The translations under genes and the position numbers were made by a program. Below are positions 55,811 through 64,000 of a stretch of DNA of 64,000 nucleotides, in pieces (the stretch's first letter is position 1; every line of letters starts with the position of its first letter). The stretch is taken from assembly GCF_950023065.1 (NCBI RefSeq), contig NC_088677.1:31021230-31085229 (forward strand). Reading direction: 5' to 3'. A model generated the notes under the pieces. The model saw only the letters and a list, made by a program, of their open reading frames with translations, had not been told where the DNA came from and did not search any database. The DNA comes from Planococcus citri. Taxonomy: Eukaryota > Arthropoda > Insecta > Hemiptera > Pseudococcidae.

Positions 55811-56505
55811 ATGACGAGTATACATTCCAAGACCGTCGAAGAAGTGTATGATATACCGATGGAAGTCATCAAAAGGCCTCTGCAATCTGTATTGGATGAA
55901 GAAAAAGTTAGAAGTTTAATGGATACGTTACAAGTGAGTAAAACATTAGTATGATAATCTATTCATAGTGTCGTGTTGGGCTACGAAACGATAATTATTG
56001 TTTACTTTTTCAGTTCCCTAGTAATACCTAGTCATTATACATCTGTATAGGCTCATACCTATTTGTTAAATAAATTAATGTCATTCGCATCTGCGATAAT
56101 TTTTGGCAAGCCTCATTGTTTTACACGAATAATTTATCCGAATGAGTAATACAATGTATTCAAAAGTAAACAATTCTCATCTCGATATCCCTTTTTTGAG
56201 CCCCATCGTTCCGTCGCATAAAACCTCATTCATAACCATTGCATTCGACTCTCGAGTGAAAATGCTCGCTTCATTAGTAACTTTTTTCATTTTTATTGCA
56301 GACCGAAAGCGAAAAAGTGCCTCCTATCGATGTATTATGGATAGAAGACAGCAAAGGTGGAAATTACTATTACAGTTTTGGCGGATGTCATAGATTCGCT
56401 GCTCATCAACGTTTAAATTTGCCGACCATTAAAGGGAAATTAGTACGGTCAACGGTTGACGATTTAAAATGTTACCTAGGTGCCTCGACGCCGCAATTAG
56501 AGTAG
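55811..56505 (+). CDS. SRXN1: Sulfiredoxin
   Basis: ATP-dependent enzyme that reduces hyperoxidised (sulfinic) 2-Cys peroxiredoxins, restoring their activity after oxidative stress; normally cytosolic. Two exons, 55811-55933 and 56302-56505, join in phase 0 to give 108 aa, slightly shorter than the ~137-aa human protein and close to the fungal one. The ParB-like fold signature is clear: IPMEVIKRPL, PPIDVLWIED, then the catalytic FGGCHRFAAHQRL with Cys70, His71 and Arg72. The ATG at 55811 (MTSIHSK) is chosen because it is the first Met in the frame; the open frame runs further upstream without one. The gene is compact and intact, and convergent with ATF6. Confidence 0.95.
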
Positions 56506-57718
56506 GTAGTTTTTTACTCAGAATACCTACTTCAACGTGATCACTGACTCGTAACCATAAACTAGTCATAAGTATTGTTTCATTTCGAATACATGTTAAT
56601 TACTGTAAATATTTTATTACAATTTTATAAATCTCCAAATAACAAAATATTGCACAATTATTCAACACTTTTGTAAAATGTTACAATTAATGATAATTTA
56701 GTTAAGGTAGAAACGAGTTTTTTGTTTTGAAATTCTTCGCCAGATAGGTATAGAACGCAGGGAAGTAGCATTATCAATAATTCATCGAGGGTCACAAATT
56801 ACGTCAATTTACATACATATTAAATTAAGTTATATAACTTTTAAGCTAGACTCATTTTAATGACTTAAAGATTACGAGATCCAAAAGGTACTTAAAATAG
56901 AGGATTTTTTCAATGTTCCAAGTTGCCAGGAAGTCAATCTGGTGCTCAATCATATTGCTTTTATTTCAAATAGGATTCACCGAATATTTTCAAACATCGA
57001 AATAGATTACATATAGGTTAAGGTTTCTAAAATCCTGAAAAATATCCTCGACAACAATTATCATCAAAAACAATGGTTCTAAATCAAAATCGAAATTCGC
57101 TAATTCGAAAATGTTTCGATAAAATACAACTTACACAAAAAATAGAATTTAAACACAAAATTTAAAGATAACAAGCAATAGCCCTCTTTTACGAGGTAAA
57201 AAGGTTACAAAATATCGTTCATTATCATTTCACAGAAAAACATAATGATTACAAAATGTATAAAACTACGTTAATGGTCGCTAAACGTTTTTTAAAAAAA
57301 AACATATAAAATCAATCATTTGGTGTCCAGCTTGAAGTTGAATACATAATTTTAACACTCTAAAGCGAACGTATAAAATAATCTAACAAAAAAACTACCG
57401 AAACGTGCATAAATTAACGTAATTAAAACGTGGTCTCTACACATTGAACGTGCTTCAGGCAAGTACACACATATATAAATGCAATTAATACAAACTTATT
57501 TCACCAATCGAAACAAATCGAATTGAATCGTCAACGATTACTAAGTAGTCGAAATAGTAAGAAAAATATTTTCAAACAGCCCAATCCTGACATTTGTCAA
57601 GTAACGTATTCATTCAGCATCGTGCAAAGAGTAAGCTGGGTTATATTTTCTTCTAAATTCTAAAATGGAAAAAGAAACTTTGTTAGATGAGAAATTTTTT
57701 AGTTCGTAGAGAATTTCA
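56506..57718 (-). other. Probable ATF6 3' UTR, polyA signal at 56613-56618
   Basis: Minus-strand AATAAA at 56613-56618, about 1.1 kb past the ATF6 stop, leaves only ~110 bp to the sulfiredoxin stop. The two 3' UTRs may therefore overlap. No coding content. Confidence 0.45.
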
Positions 57719-60700
57719 CTAAATACAACCTGGCTTCGCATAAGAAATGTTGCTTTTTTGGGAATTTTTCAGATGGGTTTTCATACGAGGTGGTATGTCC
57801 TTTTTCTTCATTTGAAGCAGACGAGTATTGGTAACTGTACAATCGATTTGCATCATCGTAATCGTATCCGGAGATAAGAAAGAACCTAAATACGAAAAAA
57901 TATCATTTAGGTTTACGTCCGCGGTAACGATTTTTTCAAGGTCCACTCCATGTCGATTAGTTTATGCTTAAACGTTTTGACCTCGGATCCTCTGATTTTA
58001 CTCGAAATCGTTTTACAAATTGACCGTATTTTAGATGTAAAAAAAATATTATTTTTCTTCGTCAATTTTTTATAGCTTCGGATAACTACAAAATTGAGTG
58101 GATGAAAGGGGGTTAAAGGAGGGTTAGTATTCTTCAATTTTTACGAGACGAAAAAATAGATGAAATCAAAATTGAATACGCGAGTAAAATCAGAAGACTA
58201 ATGATCAAAACATTCAAAATCTGACTTGAAATGACCTCTGAATTATTGAACTGTAATATGGAAAAAAGTGTATTACTATTATTGGTAAGCGACGGTAGAA
58301 CTAAGGACATCTTTGGTCTAAAAGTTTGATTATGCGAAATAGCAGGTAACAACAGATGATCACCGGAAAATGACACGACATAAAACGTATCCTGTTTGCG
58401 ATCCATAGCTTGATATAATGGCTCATTAACATCGAAAATGTTATTATTCAAACTGAACATCTCCACGTCTCTATTAACGTTTCGTGAACTAAAATCACAA
58501 AAACATAGAAATCCATCGAACGATAATTAGTAGCGGAAAAAGGAACTGTAAACTGAAAAATTGCTCCAATTTACAGTACGCAGAAAAAAACATATTGGCT
58601 ACGTGCCACGTTAGGTGAAAAGATTTTTTTTCATCTAAATTTAAATACTCCGTATACGTCAATAGGTTGAAAATTACTTACATTTCAGCACCATCGTACG
58701 GTCGTCTATTCAAGATGTTTTTCTTTTCTTTTTTATTCGACGAAAATATCAAAGGCCAGGCTGTTAGTTTCGAATCATTGGAAAATTTGGACGATGAGTT
58801 CGTCGCGTTATCCGCCGGATACGTATCGATCCATTTTCGAAGTTCACTGTCAAGTCTGAATAGAAAAATTTTTCTGGTTAAAAATTTGTTTCTATGGAAG
58901 ATGATTCTAATGTGCTTTAGGCAGTCGTATTACCTTAACGATTCAGTCTGGTTTATATACATAGGACATTTTAAATCCGAAGAGTTCGTCCACGTAGGAT
59001 ACTCGGAGTTCGTAACATTATCCGAAAACTGCTCAGCCCACAATAACGATCTACTCGGAAAATGAGACGAATCTTTATTCATTTGAAATATCACATCATT
59101 AGAACCAATTTTATCACTTTCTGAGCCTGGGGAATTCCTACAGAACAGAAAATTATTAGACGATGATGAAAATTAATGCACCAAACTTCATTGAATTTAC
59201 CTCAAAGATGCAACATTGAATGAGATCATGAACATGACAGCGAACACCGCTGTAATTTTCTTCGTATTATCGAATAGTTTACCGTGCTTCTTCCATACCG
59301 ATGATTCGAACAGAGATAATTTTTCTTTCAAGGATTTATTTTCCTGCACACGGATTCAAAATACTGATTTAATAAGTTATCGAAATTATAGAAACGAACA
59401 AAGAATGAGGAAGTAGTACCGTTCTCAGTTTCGCATTCTCCTTGGCTAACTCATCTAGTTTGATTTCTAACGCAGCCACATACTCTTTCTTCTTTTTACG
59501 AGATAGACTCGCCGATTCGCGATTTTTAATCATTCTTTGTTGTCTCTTTATTGCTTTCACCTGGAAAATTTGAGAAATTAGACGACTGTTCGTTAAAGTG
59601 CTTATCACCCCAATTTCACTAATGTACCTGATTTGCTGACAGCACAGTTACAGGTTTATTAGCTGCCACGAGTAGATTATTTTTCGAATCGGTGTTTGTA
59701 GGTGGAGGTGCAATATTCATGGGAAGTTTATTAATAACAGCTCCCTTATCACAATTCTTCGTTCCATTCATTTCAGAACTGGTAATTTTAGGTTTATCAT
59801 CGCGTAAAGGAACTTTAATAATACAATTTTTTCGACTTTGAGATCTCAGAGGTGTGACAGGAACTAATCGCCTACCTAAAAAAAGTAAAACACGATAAGA
59901 ACCACATTAATGTAATATGCGGGCAGGTAACGGAATATTCGTAGGTACCATTGCAATTAGTGGAAGACAAAGGATAAACAGTAGCACTAGGTGAAGTCGA
60001 CGGAACGGAATCAATAACTAGAATATTTACAGGTGTCGAGCCATTCACTGGTGTAGATTTAATTTCAGGCGAAACCGGAGGTGTTTCGATAAATCCATTC
60101 GTACACGTCTGTAAATTATAAACATTGGATTTTATTATCGGTCAAACGCTAGTTCTAGCGAAAGTTCAGATCATAAATAACTTACAATGGATGATAACTC
60201 AGAAGGCAAACTTTTCATAGGCATCGAGTCATCTGTATTATCGGTTTCGTCTTCCTCTCGAACTTCCTGCTTTATGTAGCAAACTGAAATAGTACAGAAT
60301 TCGAATTATAAATCGTGCGGAAGATACCGTACCGTACGTAAGTTCTAGTCAACACGTTCAAGATACCTGGACTGCTTGGTAACGTGTCGAAATTATGCTC
60401 GTTTAATTCCCAACTCATGATAAGATTCTTATCATCTTCGTCGCTACTGCTACTCGTAGTAGGTTTCAATTGAGCGATTTCATTAAACACCGAATGGACA
60501 CTATTATTCAATAACGAGCTTCTCTATAATGCACACGTAAATACATATAGCAATTAGATGGATTGCAATGGTGCGAAAGAAAAGAAGTGATGCGTGAAAC
60601 AAGTAATTTCTTACCTCGATAGTACCGAAATCGTAAACACCATCATGATGATTCTCCACATCGTTGATGGATAATTCTATATCTAGAGACGTAAAACACA

Positions 60701-60855
60701 TGTAAATCATTTCGTAATAAGAAGTGCATTATTTACATAACGAACGTAAACACTTTACCGGAATCTTCTTTGAAAGAGGTACCAAGAAAATTGTCCATAA
60801 AATTAGCACCGTAACTCGGATCCACCATGTTCACGTCGTATAAAAACTCAGTCAT
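57719..60855 (-). CDS. ATF6: ATF6, membrane-tethered bZIP factor of the unfolded-protein response
   Basis: ER type II membrane protein; under stress it is cut by S1P/S2P in the Golgi and its bZIP half enters the nucleus. Twelve exons: 60855-60759, 60682-60615, 60523-60367, 60283-60186, 60108-59949, 59875-59628, 59560-59420, 59343-59201, 59137-58934, 58855-58682, 58488-58226, 57885-57719; 639 aa (human 670). The N-terminus is acidic/Ser-rich. The basic region KNRESASLSRKKKKEYV and leucine zipper lie at about 285-335, the transmembrane segment at 353-370 (ITAVFAVMFMISFNVASL), and a luminal S1P-type site at RSLL (400-403). Luminal ATF6 landmarks follow: CPMYINQTESLR, LRKWID, RPKMSLVLP and MMQIDCTVTNTR. 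The donor at 58226 (CAA|GTCAGA) is the weakest; phase demands it. Confidence 0.93.
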
Positions 60856-61066
60856 TTTAATAGATACTTTGAGTAGTCGCGGAATACAATCTAAATTAAT
60901 AATTAATAACGCATTTCGTATGAATTTTACATTACTGCATTTTGTGTTCAAACTGCACTACGCAGTAAACAGTCAAATGAATGCGCGTGTATTTGGTGCG
61001 TTTTCAATGGAGACAGGCCAATACCACCTATAGTAAAAGGCCTGAGCGCTGAATTCTTATCAGCTC

Positions 61067-61074
61067 TGACGTCA
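61067..61074. promoter_or_regulatory. CRE/ATF-type palindrome TGACGTCA (left end of transposon)
   Basis: Perfect 8-bp CREB/ATF palindrome 212 bp upstream of the ATF6 start codon. The match is exact; function is inference. Confidence 0.6.
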
Positions 61075-62057
61075 CCACAAGTAGATGACTCGATTGTGTT
61101 TACCATTTGAATTTTAACGTATGTTTAAATGGCGAATTCGTGAAATTGAGTAAAACTTTCGTTAAAAAAGTTATTTAAATTATGAAATTCAATTAATATT
61201 TGTCATAAAATGTGTTCTAGTAATGTGGTACTGATGTTTTCAATTACAGATGGTGTTGGTTTATTTGATTTGTGTACAAAAATGAATTTTTTGCGACTCG
61301 TTTGTGTTGTGTAATTTGAATGAATAGTGATGTAAACTGTAGATTAAAATGAAAATTAATGTGTACTAGTGTGTTGTACCGGAATGATGTTGTAATGAAA
61401 TAAGTAGTTAGTGAACAATGCAATCGCATCAAGTTGGAGAAAAATCTACAATACATTTTTCAAATCTACTTCTTAGACCAGCCATGCTAAAGCTGCTATG
61501 ATGGATAATGGATATTAAACAAGAAATCATCAGTATCTCAAAGTCAAACCAATTGAAGCAGCTTTAAATTCCAAAATACTTAGGATGGATTTCAACAGGC
61601 ATAAATACAATGTTTGCAAAGAATTTCGAGAGAAATCTCCGTCATGTATGCAATGTTTGGTGATCGTTTTGTATACCTTAGTCTTTGAGTTGGAGATTAT
61701 GTTCGCGTATATTCGGTAATATTTACAATAATTTGTATGTGTTCAGTGTTGTACTTCTTTGCTATATTCCTCATTGTCAGCTGTCATCCTCCAGAGTTTT
61801 TCTTGATATTCTTTTAGAAATTAGATCATAAAGGAGTGTAGTTCTCATCTTTAATGATAAAAACAGTGTTGATTATGAGCTTATATTTACTTATTTTTCC
61901 ATTCAAATCATTCCCTCTTGATCTCAAATTGATTATTAAGTATCAGAATGTGATTCAAAACGCAAAATAAAATGTTCTCAGTATTTATTTCGTTCTAGTG
62001 CATTAATATTTCATTCATTTCTATAGCGTTATCGGAGTACATACGATCTATTAGTGA

Positions 62058-62065
62058 TGACGTCA
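62058..62065. promoter_or_regulatory. CRE/ATF-type palindrome TGACGTCA (right end of transposon)
   Basis: Second perfect copy, 367 bp upstream of the BTB gene start codon. It lies outside the perfect 34-bp TIR but near the mirrored position. Confidence 0.6.
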
Positions 62066-62431
62066 CAAAACAGCGCTCAGGCCTTTTACTATAGGTGGTA
62101 TTGGACAGGCGGCCGACTACACTATCGAAATGGAAAGGCGAATGACCCCCTGACTGAGCGAATGTAAAACGTACGATGTTACGATACGACATCGAAACAA
62201 AAAAAAATCATCTATCCAAAGATTCCTCAATGAATATCGATGGAAACACGCAGATACTTGCACGATTTTCTGCTGATAAGAAATTGAAAAATTTTTAAGA
62301 AATGTAGCAGCGTAGATAAAAGAAAATTGAAATTTGATGAAATTAATTAATTAGATGAAACGAAACTATTCTGAATAAAATGTCCCTCTTTCCCTTCCGA
62401 TTGAGAAGTTGAATTTGATCCATACTAAAGA

Positions 62432-64000
62432 ATGGCTGGTAAGTGGTCAACAAACACTATTCTCAAAAAATAAAATTTATAGCATACTCCTCCTCTGTTT
62501 ACCTTTCATGAATATTTCCTTCGTAAAATTTCAGATACTGTCGAAACCATACATCTGGACCAAATGGAAACAAAATCTTCCCAGCATATCAACGATCTAC
62601 GACTGGAAAACTTGTTTTGCGATGTGTGTTTTAACGTCAACGGTACCATTATGCCTTGTCACCGGTTGGTTTTGGCTGCGGCATCTCCTTACTTCAAGAC
62701 TATGTTTAATGGGAATTTTAAAGAAAGTAATTCCGGAACTATTACCATCAACGATATTGAAACTGAAACATTCGAAGAAATTCTCAACGCTGTGTACACA
62801 GCCAACATTCGTCTCCATCCCAGTAACGCGTATTTCATCTTGAGATCCAGTCACTTATTACAGCTGGAAATTATAGAAGACGCGTGTGTTTCTTATATCA
62901 TAAAGAATCCTAAAATCAACTATTTGATTGATGCCTGTGTATTCGCTCGAAATATCAACAAAGATGAATTATTTTTCACTTGTGTACAGTCGATCGTCGC
63001 TAACGTTGTCGAATATGCAAAGACAGATTCTTTCGAAAACATTCCAATCGATGTTCTACAAAATATTTTAAGCAGACTTGATATTAAAGAGAACGAAGAA
63101 GAATCAATCATTTTGTTGATAATGAAATGGGTCAAAGAGAATAAAACTAGCCGTAAAGATACACGAATGCTTCTACATACGACTTCTTTGAAAACTACCA
63201 AGTTAATGAATTCGTCAGTGATGTGTGAATTATTAATTACCTGCGACGATAAACGTATAAATGCGGACAATAAACACACTCCAGAATTGGATTGCAAATG
63301 CTATGATGCTAGTTTACCCTTGAATTTGTATTTGAACGTTATCAACGTGAAAACTGGCCAACTTGGATGGAGCGTTTTAAAAATGAGCGGTGATTTCAAT
63401 AAATACGTTTTATCGCCGTTCTATCCAACTAACTCTTGTCGCAAAAAAGTCTGTAGAGTTGGAACGAAACTATATTGCTTTGAATATTTCGAATATATGG
63501 GATGCAGAAACGTTTTCTCATATTTCGACGAAGACGGCGTTAGAATTTTCCTCTCAACGCCCCCGGACGTTTTGATCACTCAATTTGAAATCGCAGCTAT
63601 GGGAACGTCGATATTTCTTATGGTGAAAACTCGCTTCTTCTCGATTTGGCTGTACGAGTGTGAGCGGGATACTTGGCAAAATATATTGCCGAGAAAGAAA
63701 CACGAAAACATTTACTGTAACGTAATTGCGTGTACTTTTTCCGATGGCATTTTTTATGTCGTTGCCCGGAGAAATAAGGCCACCAAGAACGTTATATTTG
63801 GTTCGCAGTATTATATATTTTCAATCACTTGCCGAGCTTTGATTGTTAGATTGTTGGCAAAAATACCAGCGAGATCGTATGAATGCTCATTCATACATGT
63901 ATACGATGATAAAATAGCAATTTCTGGGGCCAATCATTCGAACGATATTCACGACAAGTTTTTGATTTTTGACCTTTTGGAAAGCCAATGGTTGGCTGGT
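62432..64000 (+). CDS. BTB-BACK (kelch-like) protein, 3' end outside the window
   Basis: Likely substrate adaptor for a Cullin-3 ubiquitin ligase, by analogy with BTB-BACK proteins. Exon 1 codes only ATG GCT G (62432-62438). Exon 2 opens at 62535 after a ttcag acceptor and stays open to the window edge, about 490 residues so far. The BTB domain lies at about residues 24-130 (ENLFCDVCF, PCHRLVLAAASPYFKTMF, ILNAVYTANIRL). A BACK domain follows to about 240 (VFARNINKDELFF, ILSRLDIKENEEESIILLIMKWV). The remaining ~240 residues occupy the kelch-propeller position (WSVLKM, WLYECERDTWQNILP, IHVYDDKIAISGA) but lack clear Gly-Gly doublets, so the propeller is strongly diverged. No exact orthologue named. 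Confidence 0.9.

Larger units (their letters stand above)
61013..62109. mobile_element. 1087-bp non-autonomous DNA transposon (MITE-like) with perfect 34-bp TIRs
   Basis: The element spans 61018-62104. The terminal inverted repeats 61018-61051 and 62071-62104 are identical over 34 bp, starting CCAATACCACC. They are bounded by 5-bp direct repeats ACAGG at 61013-61017 and 62105-62109. Each end also has an internal TGACGTCA (61067-61074 and 62058-62065). The interior is AT-rich and has no transposase frame. The perfect ends suggest recent insertion or selection. Superfamily not assigned: 5-bp duplications occur in few families, and the ends do not start with CAC as Transib ends do. Confidence 0.92.

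Noticed and set aside
61244..61456. 70-codon minus-strand frame inside the 1087-bp transposon
   Set aside because: Too short and without transposase motifs; the element is best read as non-autonomous.
1..64000. tRNA, rRNA, CRISPR, bacterial operons or endogenous viral genes
   Set aside because: I looked for cloverleaf boxes, rRNA-like text, spaced repeats, Shine-Dalgarno-led gene strings and retroviral polymerase motifs and saw none that I could support.

Overview
This is a eukaryotic nuclear window, almost certainly from an insect. Every recognisable gene is split by GT-AG introns, intergenic DNA is very AT-rich, and the conserved proteins are insect-type orthologues: Dos/Gab, small-optic-lobes calpain, Ssdp, ATF6, SLC35F6, sulfiredoxin and mitochondrial enoyl-CoA hydratase. 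The frequent TAGGTA/TACCTA words and the single-coding-exon orphan paralogues make me guess a sternorrhynchan hemipteran (scale insect or mealybug, possibly aphid-like). That is inference. I see no rRNA, tRNA, CRISPR array or bacterial operon.

Layout. 1-4.3 kb: gene-poor DNA with a diverged repeat and a perfect 22-bp palindrome. 4.7-6.1 kb (-): mitochondrial enoyl-CoA hydratase, 7 exons. 7.1-8.9 and 10.5-12.8 kb (+): two paralogous orphan proteins (612 and 764 aa) built from a degenerate helical repeat that I cannot assign to a family. 15.0-23.0 kb (+): Dos/Gab adaptor, 6 exons, whose second intron is packed with transposon debris, including a 1050-bp element with a 9-bp target-site duplication. 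25.3-29.8 kb (+): small-optic-lobes calpain, 12 exons. 31.4-31.8 kb: a minisatellite carrying ecdysone-response-element-like palindromes, between two convergent 3' ends. 34.1-46.0 kb (-): Ssdp (SSBP2/3/4 orthologue), 15 exons, with a 7.5-kb last intron full of satellites. 46.8-48.5 kb (+): SLC35F6. 50.0-54.2 kb (+): an 18-finger C2H2 protein. 55.8-56.5 kb (+): sulfiredoxin. 57.7-60.9 kb (-): ATF6. 61.0-62.1 kb: a 1087-bp inverted-repeat transposon with perfect 34-bp ends, inserted between divergent ATF6 and a BTB gene. 62.4-64.0 kb (+): BTB-BACK protein, cut off by the window edge.

I rebuilt the gene models by hand from splice sites, reading phase and family conservation. Most exon junctions keep frame and family motifs, so they are well supported. 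The weakest are one ATF6 donor, the Ssdp 30-nt exon and the Ssdp terminal exon. The genes are ordinary neighbours with unrelated jobs: mitochondrial beta-oxidation, RTK signalling, ubiquitin-linked proteolysis, LDB1-dependent transcription, transport, peroxiredoxin repair and the unfolded-protein response. Three head-to-head pairs (ECHS1/orphan A, Ssdp/SLC35F6, ATF6/BTB) may share promoters.

The most novel material is the orphan repeat-protein pair, the two non-autonomous DNA transposons with intact target-site duplications, the EcRE-like palindrome array, and a 38-bp stem hairpin in the predicted Ssdp 3' UTR.
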